Shown here piece after piece: positions 1-8,613 of a stretch of DNA of 64,000 nucleotides. Numbering within the stretch: position 1 is the stretch's first letter; every line of letters starts with the position of its first letter. Origin of the DNA: AC-32 sp963754265 (GTDB taxonomy: Bacteria; Actinomycetota; Thermoleophilia; Gaiellales; Gaiellaceae); assembly GCA_963754265.1 (NCBI GenBank), contig CAVWFB010000008.1:27183-91182 (forward strand), given 5' to 3'. The notes below the pieces were generated by a model, which was not told the origin of the DNA, searched no databases, and saw nothing but the letters and a program-made list of their open reading frames with translations. Made by a program: the position numbers and the translations under genes.

Positions 1-333
1 GAGACGCGTCTCGACAACGTCATCTACCGGCTCGGCTTCGCGGCGTCGCGCGCCCAGGCGCGCCAGCTCGTTCGCCACGGCCACTTCCAGGTCAACGGCC
101 GCCGCGTCAACATCCCGAGCTATCAGGTGAAGCCGGATGACGTGGTCATGCTTCGCCCGGGCAGCTCGGCCGAGCAGGTCGTGCGCGACGCGACCGACCT
201 GACGGCCTCCGTGACTCCGTGGCTCCAGGCCGACCACGACGGCCTCACCGGGAAGGTGCTCAAGTGGCCGGAGCGTGACGAGATCGACACCCCAGTCCAG
301 GAATCATTGATCGTCGAGCTCTACTCGAAGTAG
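1..333 (+). CDS. rpsD: 30S ribosomal protein S4, C-terminal part
   Basis: This is the last 110 codons of ribosomal protein S4, a primary 16S rRNA-binding protein of the small subunit. The frame is open from the first base, so the N-terminal half lies outside the window. The S4-type RNA-binding domain is visible as RLDNVIYRLGFAASRAQARQ followed by LVRHGHFQVNGRRVNIPSY. It ends in a TAG 19 bp before rpoA, the usual rpsD-rpoA-rplQ order of the alpha operon. A GTG at 127 is internal and is not the start. Confidence 0.95.
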   Translation, partial: ETRLDNVIYRLGFAASRAQARQLVRHGHFQVNGRRVNIPSYQVKPDDVVMLRPGSSAEQVVRDATDLTASVTPWLQADHDGLTGKVLKWPERDEIDTPVQESLIVELYSK

Positions 334-352
334 CTCGTCCGAAAGGAAGGCA

Positions 353-1333
353 ATGGCAGTTCGAACCAGTTTGATGGAGTTCCAGGTCCCGCGCATCGTC
401 CACGAGGAGGTCGAGGACACCCGTGGCGTGTTCGTGATCGAGCCGCTCGATCGCGGCTTCGGCTACACGTTCGGGAACTCGCTGCGCCGCGTGCTGCTCT
501 CGTCGCTCGAGGGCGCCGCCGTCACCTCGGTCAAGATCGAGGGAGTCGCGCATGAGTTCACGACGCTTCCGGGCGTCCGCGAGGACGTAACGGACATCCT
601 GCTCAACTTCAAGAGCCTGATCTGTCGGCTGCACGGGGAGTCGCCCGAGATCGAGGTGCGTCTGTCCAAGAAGGGCGCAGCCGCCGTCAAGGCGTCCGAC
701 ATCGAGGCACCGGCCGAGCTCGAGATCCTCAACCCGGATCTCGAGATCGCGAATCTCTCCGACAAGGGCAAGCTCGAGGTCACGCTCACGATCGGCCGCG
801 GCCGCGGGTACGTCCCGGCCGAGCTGAACCGCGGCCCGGAGCACACCATCGGCGTGATTCCGATCGACTCGATCTTCTCGCCGGTGCGACGCGTCTCGTA
901 CGACGTCGAGGCCGCCCGCGTCGGGCAGCGCACCGACTACGACAAGCTCCGCATCGACGTCACCACGGACGGCTCGATCGATCCTCGCGAGTCGATCGGC
1001 CAGGCGGCCGAGATCCTGATCAGGCAGCTCGCGATCTTCACCGACCTCGACCGCATCGAGGGCTTCGGCGAACAGGCCGCTGCCGAGACGCAGGCCGAGC
1101 CCGCGCTCGCTCACGGGATGGAGAACTTCCCGATCGAGGAGCTGGAGCTCGGAGTGCGCTCGTACAACTGCCTCAAGCGCGTCGGCATCGAGACGATCGG
1201 CGACCTCGTCACGAAGACCGAGAACGAGCTCGCCGCGATCCCGAACTTCGGCAAGAAGTCGATCGAAGAGGTCAAGGAGACGCTCGGCACCCACGGGCTG
1301 ACCCTGCGCGGCGAAGAGGGCGCCTCCGCGTGA
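353..1333 (+). CDS. rpoA: DNA-directed RNA polymerase subunit alpha
   Basis: Alpha subunit of RNA polymerase, 326 aa, the normal bacterial length. The N-terminal dimerisation domain contains GYTFGNSLRRVLLSSLEGAA, the core-assembly signature. The C-terminal domain near residues 260-315 contains ELGVRSYNCLKRVGI and IGDLV, the region that contacts UP elements and activators. The ATG follows a GAAAGGAAGG ribosome-binding site. Its stop overlaps the rplQ start (GTGA), indicating translational coupling. Confidence 0.98.
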   Translation: MAVRTSLMEFQVPRIVHEEVEDTRGVFVIEPLDRGFGYTFGNSLRRVLLSSLEGAAVTSVKIEGVAHEFTTLPGVREDVTDILLNFKSLICRLHGESPEIEVRLSKKGAAAVKASDIEAPAELEILNPDLEIANLSDKGKLEVTLTIGRGRGYVPAELNRGPEHTIGVIPIDSIFSPVRRVSYDVEAARVGQRTDYDKLRIDVTTDGSIDPRESIGQAAEILIRQLAIFTDLDRIEGFGEQAAAETQAEPALAHGMENFPIEELELGVRSYNCLKRVGIETIGDLVTKTENELAAIPNFGKKSIEEVKETLGTHGLTLRGEEGASA

Positions 1334-1764
1334 GGCACCGGCGGTCAGGCAGGAAGCTCGGCCGCGACGCCTCGCACCGCAAGGCGCTCTACGCCAACCT
1401 CGCGAGCGCTCTGATCGAGCACGGGCGCATCAAGACGACGGCGGCCAAGGCCAAGGAGGTCAGGCCGATCGCCGAGCAGATGATCACGCTCGGGCGCCGC
1501 GGCGGCGTCCACGCGCGGCGGCAGGCGCTCGCCTACCTGCGCTCGCAGGACGTCGTGCACAAGCTCTTCAGCGACGTCGGGCCGCGCTTCGTCGACCGGA
1601 ACGGGGGGTACTCCCGGATCGTCCGCATCGGGCCCCGGCAGGGCGACGCAGCCGAGATGGTCTACCTCGAGCTCGTGGACTACATGCCGGAGGCGACGTT
1701 CGAGCCTCGCCAGCGCGCCCGCCGCGAGGAAGAGCCCGAAACCGTCTCAGCCGCTGACGCCTAG
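1330..1764 (+). CDS. rplQ: 50S ribosomal protein L17
   Basis: Ribosomal protein L17, 144 aa, with the family opening MRHRRSGRKLGRDASHRKAL and the GRIKTTAAKAKEVRPIAE segment. The GTG start overlaps the rpoA stop. After about residue 120 there is an acidic extension (REEEPETVSAADA), common in high-GC actinobacterial L17 proteins. Its 3' end overlaps the convergent metal-transporter gene by 18 bp, so the alpha operon ends here. Confidence 0.97.
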   Translation: MRHRRSGRKLGRDASHRKALYANLASALIEHGRIKTTAAKAKEVRPIAEQMITLGRRGGVHARRQALAYLRSQDVVHKLFSDVGPRFVDRNGGYSRIVRIGPRQGDAAEMVYLELVDYMPEATFEPRQRARREEEPETVSAADA

Positions 1765-2220
1765 GCCGGCGCTCACGCCGGCGATCACGAGCCCCGCCAG
1801 CGTCACGTAGCCCAGCGAGCCCACGAAGCTCGTCTGGAAGAACCGCCAGCGCAGGTAGGCCAGGGCGACGAGCTCGAAGGCGACGACGATCGCCGCGGAG
1901 ACGATCGCGATCTCGTAGTGGGGGATCAGGAACGGCAGGGTGTGCAGGATGCCGCCGAGGAACGTCCCCACTCCGGTGATCGCGCCGCGGGCGATCGGGC
2001 TCCCACGGCCGGTCAGCTCGCCGGTGTCCGAGAGCCCTTCCGAGTACGCCATGCTGATGCCGGCCGCGATCGCGGTAGCGGTGCCGGCGATGAAGGCGAC
2101 GTGGGGCTCGTGCGTGTACAGCGCGACCGAGAAGATGGGCGCGATCGTGGACAGCGACCCATCGATCAGGCCGGTGAGGGCGGGCTGGACCCGCTGGAGG
2201 AGGAACACGCGCTCGGTCAT
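1747..2220 (-). CDS. VIT/CCC1-family metal transporter
   Basis: Integral membrane protein of 157 aa resembling the VIT1/CCC1 family, which moves Fe2+ or Mn2+ out of the cytosol. The signature GLIDGSLSTIAPIFSVAL is near residues 15-32, and about five hydrophobic segments follow, typical of bacterial members. The ATG at 2220 is preferred over a TTG at 2280 because a TATACT -10 box ends 6 nt upstream of it, the leaderless arrangement common in this window. It runs convergent to rplQ and divergent from truA. The metal is not determined by sequence. Confidence 0.8.
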   Translation of the reverse strand: MTERVFLLQRVQPALTGLIDGSLSTIAPIFSVALYTHEPHVAFIAGTATAIAAGISMAYSEGLSDTGELTGRGSPIARGAITGVGTFLGGILHTLPFLIPHYEIAIVSAAIVVAFELVALAYLRWRFFQTSFVGSLGYVTLAGLVIAGVSAGLGVSG

Positions 2221-2226
2221 GAATAG

Positions 2227-2254
2227 AGTATACCAACCAAAACGCAGGTCACCA
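2227..2254 (-). promoter_or_regulatory. Leaderless promoter of the VIT-family gene
   Basis: On the minus strand TATACT (2227-2232) lies 6 nt before the ATG, so the mRNA would begin at or next to the start codon. A weak -35 (TGGTGA, 2249-2254) is spaced 16 bp away. Confidence 0.5.
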
Positions 2255-2259
2255 GAGCA

Positions 2260-2273
2260 TAAGGAACACCTTA
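2260..2273. promoter_or_regulatory. Inverted repeat TAAGG-AACA-CCTTA, candidate operator
   Basis: A perfect 5-4-5 inverted repeat lies between the divergent VIT-family gene and truA, just upstream of the -35 region of the transporter. Its TAAGG/CCTTA arms loosely recall DtxR/IdeR iron boxes (TTAGG/CCTAA). A metal-dependent regulator is an inference from this likeness and from the neighbouring gene. Confidence 0.35.
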
Positions 2274-2281
2274 CAAACAAA

Positions 2282-2297
2282 GTCAGGGGCTCCTGAC
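2282..2297 (+). promoter_or_regulatory. Hairpin abutting the truA start codon
   Basis: GTCAGG-GGCT-CCTGAC forms a perfect 6-bp stem with a 4-nt loop ending exactly at the base before the truA GTG. The only G-rich ribosome-binding candidate lies inside the stem, so the structure could hold initiation back. Confidence 0.35.
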
Positions 2298-3014
2298 GTG
2301 CGCCTGAGGCTAACGCTGGAGTACGACGGCACCGGCTTCCGCGGCTGGGCCGCTCAGCCGGGCCTGCGGACGGTCGAGGGCTCGCTGCAGGAGGCGCTGG
2401 AGCGCGTCTTCTCCGGCTGGTCCTCGCTCGCGGTCGCGGGACGGACGGACACCGGCGTCCACGCGCTCGGGCAGGTTGCTTCGGTCGACGTCCAGGGTGG
2501 CGCGCCCGTGGAGCGCGCGGCCGCCGCGCTCAACGCCGCGCTTCCCGACGACGTGGCGGTGACCGAGGCGCAAGAGGCGGCGCCTGATTTCCATGCGCGC
2601 CACTCGGCGCGTGCCCGCACCTATCGCTACCGGGTCTACCGGCGGGTTGCCCGTTCGCCGTTCGAGGCCGACCATTCCTGGTGGTATCCGCACGAGGTCG
2701 ACGAGGAGCGGCTGGCCGAGTGCGCCGACCTCGTGCTCGGCCGGCACGACTTCCGTGCGTTCACGCCGACGGAGACGGCGCACGAGGTCTTCACCCGCAC
2801 GATCGAGTCCGCGACCTGGCACCGGCGCGGCGACGCGCTGGAATTCGAGGTCACGGCAGACTCGTTCTTGCGCCACATGGTGCGGACGCTCGTCGGAACG
2901 ATGCTCGAGCACTCGCCGGAGGAACTGGCGGCGCTGCTCGAGGGTCGCCCGCGCGCGGAGGCCGGCACCACCGCTCCTTCTTCGGGCCTCTTTCTCGTCT
3001 CGGTTCGCTACTAG
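2298..3014 (+). CDS. truA: tRNA pseudouridine(38-40) synthase TruA
   Basis: Converts uridines 38-40 of the tRNA anticodon arm to pseudouridine. At 238 aa it is near family length. It opens with LRLTLEYDGTGFRGW, and the catalytic motif AGRTDTGVHALGQV carries the nucleophile Asp51. RHDFRAFTP and SFLRHMVRTLVGTML are further conserved segments. The GTG start fits the family N-terminus. truA follows rplQ in many actinobacteria; here a minus-strand gene separates them. Its stop overlaps the convergent kinase stop as CTAG. Confidence 0.95.
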   Translation: MRLRLTLEYDGTGFRGWAAQPGLRTVEGSLQEALERVFSGWSSLAVAGRTDTGVHALGQVASVDVQGGAPVERAAAALNAALPDDVAVTEAQEAAPDFHARHSARARTYRYRVYRRVARSPFEADHSWWYPHEVDEERLAECADLVLGRHDFRAFTPTETAHEVFTRTIESATWHRRGDALEFEVTADSFLRHMVRTLVGTMLEHSPEELAALLEGRPRAEAGTTAPSSGLFLVSVRY

Positions 3015-4417
3015 AAGCGGTACGAGTGGCCGCGGCTGAGGAAGAAGCCGTGGCCACTTCGATTCGTGCAGCGCAGGCCAACGCGCCTCGATAGACATAC
3101 CAGTGACCCGCGCGACCAGCGGGCGCCGTAACGAAGCACCCGTGCGCCCTGCTCGATGGCGGTATCGCCGGCGCAAACGACGCTCGCCCGGCCGGTGGCG
3201 CCCATCGAAAAGCCGAGGGCCCAGTCGAGGTCGCAGGCCGCGGGTCGAGGCGGTCGCGGTCGCACGCCGCTGCGGATATCGCAGCGGAGGCTCGACTCGG
3301 AGACGCAGCCGATGGTCCCCGACGGAGTTCTGAACGCCGCCACCGCCAGGGGTCCCGAGGCGGTTGCGGTCGCGGGGACGGTCCTGGTCTCGATGCTCGT
3401 GGATGTGTCTCGTGTGCCGAGGAGCGCGGCCGACGCGATCCCGGCGCCGATCAGGAGACCGGCGGCCGCAGCAACCGCGGGCCGGGCGATCCCGCCGCGC
3501 CGACGCGGAGTGGCGCTATCCGACTCCCCTGGCGCTACGGCCATCACCCGGGTTGGCGTGGCGGTGGCGGCGTCTTCGCGGAAGGCCTCGCGCAGGGCCT
3601 GCACGAGCTCGCCGCAGCTTTTCTGCCGATCTGCGGGATTCTTCGCCAGCGCCTGCGTGAGAGCGGCATCGGCCGCCGGCGGCAAGCCGGTTCGGACGTC
3701 GCTGAGCGCGGGTGGTTCGTCGCGCATGTGCGCCCAGAGGACCGCGACCTCCGTCTCTCTCCTGAAGGGCGGTGCGCCTGCGAGGCATTCGAAGAGGACA
3801 CAGCCGAGCGCATAGAGGTCGGCTCGTCCGTCGACCTGGCGTCCCTCGATCTGCTCGGGCGCCATGTAGTCGATCGTCCCGACGAATTGGCCGGTCCCCG
3901 TGATGCCGCTGTGGGATTCGACGTGCTTGGTCAGGCCGAAATCCGCCAGGTAGGCATGGTCTCGCCCTTCGGCGCCGCTCTCGACGAGGATGTTGGCCGG
4001 CTTCACGTCGCGGTGGACCATCCCTCGTGCATGAGCGGCGTCCAGGGCGCTGGCGACCTGTGCGCCGAGTCGCAGCACCCGTTCTGCCGGGAGGAGCTGA
4101 CCGCCCCCGGCCAGGGCCTTGAGATCGGGCCCTTCCACGTAGCGCATCGCGATGTAGAGCACGCCTTCGGCGTCGCCGGCGTCGTAGATCGGGATGATGT
4201 GAGGATGCGCGAGCGAGGCGGCCGTGCGCGATTCGCGGACGAACCGCTCGCGAAAGCTCTCGTCCTGGGCGAGCTCGGCCGAAAGCAGCTTCAGCGCGAC
4301 CGTGTTTCCGAGCCGCGGATGCTCGGCTCGGTAGACGACGCTCATGCCACCACGGCCGCGGAGGGCCTCGATCCGGTAGCCGGCGAAGACAGTGCCTATT
4401 CGGGGTGTCGCTGCCAC
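3011..4417 (-). CDS. Membrane Ser/Thr protein kinase with DUF6636-like sensor domain
   Basis: PknB-type kinase of 468 aa. The kinase domain spans about residues 14-275: glycine loop GRGGMSVVY, catalytic Lys43 (VALKLL), HRDVKPANIL with Asp137, and DFG at 159-161. A single transmembrane helix lies at about 313-333. The roughly 110-residue exported C-terminus has six cysteines and the pattern PSGTIGC ... DLDWALGF ... VCAGDT ... SGHGFFLS, which I recognise as DUF6636-like. An AGGAGGG ribosome-binding site precedes the GTG start. It is divergent from a second kinase. The ligand and substrates are unknown. Confidence 0.88.
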   Translation of the reverse strand: MAATPRIGTVFAGYRIEALRGRGGMSVVYRAEHPRLGNTVALKLLSAELAQDESFRERFVRESRTAASLAHPHIIPIYDAGDAEGVLYIAMRYVEGPDLKALAGGGQLLPAERVLRLGAQVASALDAAHARGMVHRDVKPANILVESGAEGRDHAYLADFGLTKHVESHSGITGTGQFVGTIDYMAPEQIEGRQVDGRADLYALGCVLFECLAGAPPFRRETEVAVLWAHMRDEPPALSDVRTGLPPAADAALTQALAKNPADRQKSCGELVQALREAFREDAATATPTRVMAVAPGESDSATPRRRGGIARPAVAAAAGLLIGAGIASAALLGTRDTSTSIETRTVPATATASGPLAVAAFRTPSGTIGCVSESSLRCDIRSGVRPRPPRPAACDLDWALGFSMGATGRASVVCAGDTAIEQGARVLRYGARWSRGSLVCLSRRVGLRCTNRSGHGFFLSRGHSYRF

Positions 4418-4449
4418 GAGCCCTCCTGGCGCATTGCGCTGAATGACTC

Positions 4450-4455
4450 TATTCT
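4450..4455 (+). promoter_or_regulatory. -10 box of a leaderless kinase gene
   Basis: TATTCT ends 6 nt before the ATG at 4462, matching the TAnnnT plus short gap pattern seen at other starts here. No ribosome-binding site is present. Confidence 0.5.
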
Positions 4456-4461
4456 CGCCCC

Positions 4462-5309
4462 ATGTCCGGCGGCCCTGCCGTGACTGAGCTCGAAGCCGGC
4501 GGCCGCCTAGGCCCGTACCGCCTCGGCGAGGTCCTGGGCGAAGGAGGAGTGGGCATCGTCTTCAAGGCGGTGCACGAGCCCGACGGGAGGGTCGTCGCGC
4601 TCAAGGTCCTGCGGGACGAGCTCTCGGCGGACGAGACATACCGCCGCCGCTTCGCCCGTGAGGGAGAGATCGCGGGCAGGTTGTCGCACCCTCACCTCGT
4701 GCCGGTCCTGGACGCGGGCGAGGCAGACGGCCACCCGTATCTCGCCGCCCGCTACGTCGAGGGTGTCAGCCTGGCGGAACTGCTCGACGAGGGCCCGCTC
4801 CCCGCGTCGGCGGTGCTCCGCGTCGTCGCCGAGGTCGCGACCGGGCTCGACGCCGTTCACCGGGAAGGGCTCGTCCACCGCGACGTGAAGCCGTGGAACA
4901 TCTTGCTCGACGAGTCCGGAACCTCGTTTCTGACGGACTTCGGGCTTGCAAAGGGAGCGGCGGCGACCGTGCTCACGAGGCCGGGCTACGTCGTCGGGAC
5001 CCTCGACTACCTCTCGCCCGAGGTGATCAAGGGTGAGGTCGCCGGGCCGCGCTGCAGACATCTACGCCCTCGGCTGCGTGACCTACGAGTGCGTTGGCGG
5101 GCCGGCCGCCGTTCGCAGGCGGAACCTTCGTCGAGACGACGCTCGCGATCCTGGAGGACGAGCCGTCCGACCCCTGCTCCGATCGGGACGATCTACCGCC
5201 GGATCTCTCGTTCGCCGTGCTCCAGGCCCTGGCCAAGGCACCGGCCGACCGTCCCGCGACCGCGGCGGCCTACGCGCTCATGCTGCGGGTCTCAGCGCGA
5301 CCGGGCTAG
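4462..5309 (+). pseudogene. Ser/Thr protein kinase, two frame breaks
   Basis: Kinase-domain-only protein of about 282 residues when frames are joined. Glycine loop GEGGVG, VALKVL lysine, HRDVKPWNIL and TDFGLAK are all present. The frame breaks twice by one extra base: an added C at 5047/5048 (resuming GRAADIYALGCVTYEC) and an added G at 5093 (resuming LAGRPPFAGGTFVETT). Each repair restores textbook kinase sequence, so either the gene decayed recently or the assembly is wrong. There is no membrane helix or sensor domain, unlike the divergent kinase at 3011-4417. The 3' end overlaps the convergent XRE gene. Confidence 0.8.
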
Positions 5310-5642
5310 CTCGGCCCGCAGCTCTTCGATGGCGGCCGTAAGGCGGTCGACGTCGGAGGCGATCTGGAGGGCGGCGGTCTCGATCCGGCTCGCCGCGTCC
5401 TCGAGCGACGAGTCGCCGCTGCTGGCGGGCGCTGCGCCACCGACGAAGTAGCCCACTGGCATTCCGGTCGCCTCGGCGACTCGGCCGAGGACGTCGAGAT
5501 CTGGCGTGGTGGCTCCTCGCTCCCAGCGCGAGACCGTGATCGGCTCGACCTCGACCTCGGCGGCCAGGTGCTTTTGCTTCCAGCCCTTGGCGGCGCGGGC
5601 CGACCGTATTCGCTCCCCGAGCTGTGCCTTCTCGTTCGCCAT
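5292..5642 (-). CDS. XRE-family transcriptional regulator
   Basis: DNA-binding protein of 116 aa. The N-terminal Cro/CI-type helix-turn-helix reads IRSARAAKGWKQKHLA then VEPITVSRWERGATTPD (about residues 8-50). A short helical C-terminus follows (IASDVDRLTAAIEELRAELA), probably for dimerisation. I chose the ATG at 5642 (MANEK) over an upstream start at 5672 because it fits the family N-terminus. It is divergent from the 5754-10037 module, and inverted repeats fill the gap between them, so it is the natural candidate to control both itself and that module. Confidence 0.85.
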   Translation of the reverse strand: MANEKAQLGERIRSARAAKGWKQKHLAAEVEVEPITVSRWERGATTPDLDVLGRVAEATGMPVGYFVGGAAPASSGDSSLEDAASRIETAALQIASDVDRLTAAIEELRAELARSR

Positions 5643-5668
5643 CCTCGCAGCATACACCACAGGGCTAG

Positions 5669-5695
5669 GCATAGTTAGCTGATAAATAGCTATGC
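5669..5695. promoter_or_regulatory. Nested inverted repeats, candidate XRE operator
   Basis: GCATAG (5669-5674) pairs with CTATGC (5690-5695). Inside them TAGCT (5676-5680) pairs with AGCTA (5688-5692). The element ends immediately before the -35 box of the divergent operon, so a bound XRE dimer could act on both promoters. Confidence 0.5.
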
Positions 5696-5724
5696 TTGAC
5701 TAATCATTATCTGTCTAGTACAGT
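5696..5724 (+). promoter_or_regulatory. Housekeeping-type promoter of the secreted-protein operon
   Basis: TTGACT (5696-5701), a 17-bp spacer and TACAGT (5719-5724) make a good sigma-A-like promoter. It leaves a leader of about 23 nt with a GAAGGAG ribosome-binding site before the ATG at 5754. Confidence 0.65.
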
Positions 5725-5753
5725 GATGAAGAAGTCGAAACGAAGGAGTCGCC

Positions 5754-5960
5754 ATGAAGTCCGCAACAGCTCGTCATACGACCCAGGAACTGGCCACGAG
5801 GGTGAACGACGGCGTCGCCGTCGTCCTGCTCTGGCATCCGCGAGACGATTCGGTCTCTGTCTCGGTCGCCGACGCACGCACCGGCGATCGCTTCCAGCTC
5901 GCGGTTGCACGCGAGTACGCGCTCGACGCCTTCTACCACCCGTTCGCCTACGCGGCCTAG
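5754..5960 (+). CDS. Conserved small protein of unknown function, 68 aa
   Basis: Compact soluble protein with no signal peptide. The visible core is VAVVLLWHPRDDSVSVSVAD, then TGDRFQLAVAREYALDAFYHPFAYAA. From memory, small actinobacterial proteins ending in ALD-F-HP-AYAA are common, but I know no function. A strong GAAGGAG site precedes the ATG, and the promoter at 5696-5724 fits. It is the first gene of a run that continues 13 bp later with a secreted lipoprotein. Confidence 0.72.
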   Translation: MKSATARHTTQELATRVNDGVAVVLLWHPRDDSVSVSVADARTGDRFQLAVAREYALDAFYHPFAYAA

Positions 5961-5973
5961 CAAGGAGGAGACG

Positions 5974-7167
5974 ATGTCGACTGCAAGGGAAGCTCTCGTG
6001 AAAAGAATCGCCGTCCTGGCGGGCGTCGCCGCTCTCGTAACCTCGCTCGGGCTCCTGCTCGTAGCGTGCGGCTCGCAACGCCCGCTCGCTACCGCCCAGC
6101 CGTCGACCCATTCCTCCTCGGGCTCGTGGCGCACGTTGCCTTCGGCACCGGTCAGGGTGGACGCCGGGCTGACCGGCGTCTGGACGGGCAAGGAGATGAT
6201 CGTCACCGGTACGCATCCGGGACCGGACGGGACGTACACCGACTCCAAGGATCTTGCTGCCGCCTACGACCCGGCAACGCGTGCGTGGCGGCGGCTCCCG
6301 AACCCGCCGAAGACTGAGAGCTACTGCCGCCGAAGCGCCGTCTGGACCGGCAGGCAGGTGCTCGTCTGGGGTTGCGCTCTCCTGGGGTTCGACCCGCTGA
6401 CCGACCGGTGGCAGCGCCTTCCGCAGCCGCTCGGGGGTATGGGCACCGCCGTCTGGACCGGTCGCGAGTTGATCGGCTGGGGCGGCGGGTGCTGCGGCGA
6501 CGCGAGCTCGGACGGCTCGGCCTACAGCCCGGCCACCGCGAGCTGGCGCAAGCTTGCTCCCTCGCCCTTGGCGCCGGAGCAACGACCGCTCGGGATCTGG
6601 ACCGGTCGCGAGCTCCTGCTGTTCGTCAGCGGCATCAACCCTGCCAGCGGCAAGCCCTGGCCGGCTCGGTTCGCCCGCGCCGCCGCCTACGACCCGGCGA
6701 CCGACAGCTGGCGCCGCCTCGCACCGATCCCCGACCGAGGCCTTCGCTTCGGCGGTAGCGCGGCATGGGACGGGCACGAGATGCTGGTCGTCGGAGCCGG
6801 AGGGCATGCCAGGTCCGCGCTGGCCTACGACCCGGTGGCAAACCACTGGCGTCGGCTTGCGCCGCTGCCAGTCGGCCGCGTGGACTCCGAGGCGGCGTGG
6901 ACCGGTCGCCGGCTGCTCGTCTGGGGCTCGTCGGAGACCGCGAGCTCGGCGTCACCGGTCGCGCTTGCCTACGACCCCGGTACCGACCGCTGGTCGCGGC
7001 TCGCTCGGTCGCCGCTCCACGGCCTCGCTCAGGCCGTCGTCTGGACAGGGCATGAGCTGCTCGTCTGGGGCGGGGTCGTGCCGACGCCGGCCGGGACGAA
7101 CGCGCCGGTCCGGTACCTCGACACCGGAGCCGCCTTCACGCCTACTCCCGAAAGGAGCGCACCATGA
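5974..7167 (+). CDS. Kelch-like beta-propeller lipoprotein
   Basis: Predicted extracellular lipoprotein of 397 aa. Residues 10-31 form a signal peptide ending in the lipobox LVAC (Cys32). The mature part repeats a blade motif of the type WTGRELLVWGG about seven times (WTGKEMIV, WTGRQVLVWG, WTGRELIGWG, WTGRELLLF, WDGHEMLVVG, WTGRRLLVWG, WTGHELLVWG), each followed by AYDPATDSWRRLAP-like sequence. That predicts a seven-bladed Kelch/galactose-oxidase-like propeller. An AAGGAGGAG site decides the ATG at 5974. The stop overlaps the next gene (ATGA). Ligand or enzymatic role is unknown. Confidence 0.83.
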   Translation: MSTAREALVKRIAVLAGVAALVTSLGLLLVACGSQRPLATAQPSTHSSSGSWRTLPSAPVRVDAGLTGVWTGKEMIVTGTHPGPDGTYTDSKDLAAAYDPATRAWRRLPNPPKTESYCRRSAVWTGRQVLVWGCALLGFDPLTDRWQRLPQPLGGMGTAVWTGRELIGWGGGCCGDASSDGSAYSPATASWRKLAPSPLAPEQRPLGIWTGRELLLFVSGINPASGKPWPARFARAAAYDPATDSWRRLAPIPDRGLRFGGSAAWDGHEMLVVGAGGHARSALAYDPVANHWRRLAPLPVGRVDSEAAWTGRRLLVWGSSETASSASPVALAYDPGTDRWSRLARSPLHGLAQAVVWTGHELLVWGGVVPTPAGTNAPVRYLDTGAAFTPTPERSAP

Positions 7168-8613
7168 AACGGATCTCGTTGATCTGCGGCGTCGCGCTCG
7201 CAGCCGCGGCCCTCGCACAGTCCGCGGCACCCGCGGTCCAGCCGCTGGCGGCTCACCAGGAACCGCGAGGCATCGGCAACCTGGTCGCTCCGGGCGACCG
7301 CGTCGAGATCGTCTACTCCGTCGACACGCCGCATGTGAGATCACCGAAGGGCTCGCTCTACGTCCGCAACGATCTGCAACGGCGCTTCACCGCGCTACCG
7401 CTGAAGCTCGACGGCAAGACAACGGTTCAGGCGCGGGTACCTGCCCGGCTGATTCGCGGGCACAAGCTCCTCTACTACGCCGTGCTTCGTGAGCCGCGGA
7501 GCGGGCGCTCGGTGACGATCCCGGCCCTCGGCGCGGCGGCGCCACAGTCGGCCCTCGTGCTCGGGAAGGCGATCGTCGTCAGGCTCGGCACGCACCGCTT
7601 CGACCAACCGCGGTCGCCCGACGCGGTCGTCGCGCGTGCGAGCGCAGCGGACGTCGGGTTCGAGAACAACCAGGAGTATCACTTCGGCCCGCAGACGTTC
7701 CTCGTCGGTCGGGACGGCTCGATCTTGCTTCACGACGGGCTCAAGCAACGGCTGCTCGTCTGGAAGCCGGGTCGGCCGGACGTCTTCGAGCGCTCCGTTT
7801 CGCTGCCGTTCTTCGCGGGCGACAACGACGTCGCCCTGGGGAGGGACGGCTCCCTCTACGTTGTCCGCGCCATGGGCAAGGGACCGAGCTCCTACATGGC
7901 GCTCTCCCACCTGAGTGCGAACGGCGAGGTGCTGTGGCAGAGCAGGCTTGCCGGCCAGATCCGCGAGAGCCGGCACCTTCACGCTCGGCAGCAACAGCGC
8001 GCTTCGCGTGGGGCCCGACGGGACCGTCTACTGCCTGGCGGGCATGTTCAGTCTCCCCGGCGGCGAGCCCGCGTGGATGCCCGTCGCCACACCAACGGGT
8101 CGGCCGCTGTCAACGGTCGCCCAGCGGGGCGGTACTCACTGGCCCTACCAGCCCGTCGCCGGTGGCCTACGCCTCGTGTCCGAGGTGTACACGGCCGAGG
8201 ACACGGCCAAGGCCGCCACGGCGCCGCACGAGGCTCGCTACGCCCTGGTCGATCGGCATGGCCACGTCGTTCGAGCCTGGCGGGTGCTGAGCCGGACCGA
8301 CATCAACTTCGACTACACGACGCCCGAGCTCGTCGGCCGCGACCTGGTTGTAGTTCTCGACGCGACGGCGCAGACAAGGGGCGAGTTCAAATGGGAGCAC
8401 GTCGTGCTACGGCTCGGGCCGACCGGCACGCGCGAACGCTTCTCGCTCGCCCGTGCCGTCTGGGGCGACAGCCTCCTGGCCGACCTACGCGTGGGCCCTG
8501 ACGGGAGGCTCTACCAGCTCGCAACGTCACCAACGACAGGAGTCGTCATCAGCCGCTATTCGCTCGGTCCCACTCGGGCCAAGCAGTGGCACGAATGGAG
8601 GATGCAGCCATGA
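7164..8613 (+). pseudogene. Secreted repeat protein, one frame break
   Basis: Predicted secreted protein of about 480 residues, with signal peptide MKRISLICGVALAAAALAQS. The mature chain has propeller-like GRDGSILLHDG, LGRDGSLYVV, VGPDGTVYCLAG and VGPDGRLYQLA repeats. The frame breaks by one extra C near 7971 (AGC-C-GGC): removing it joins GQIRES to GTFTLGSNSALRVGPDG. Everything else is intact, so this may be a sequencing error. The start overlaps the lipoprotein stop and the end overlaps the next gene, both as ATGA, so the three genes are translationally coupled. Confidence 0.72.

Noticed and set aside
5292..5960. XRE gene plus 68-aa protein as a toxin-antitoxin pair
   Set aside because: The genes are divergent, the 68-aa protein has no toxin fold features, and it heads an operon of secreted proteins.
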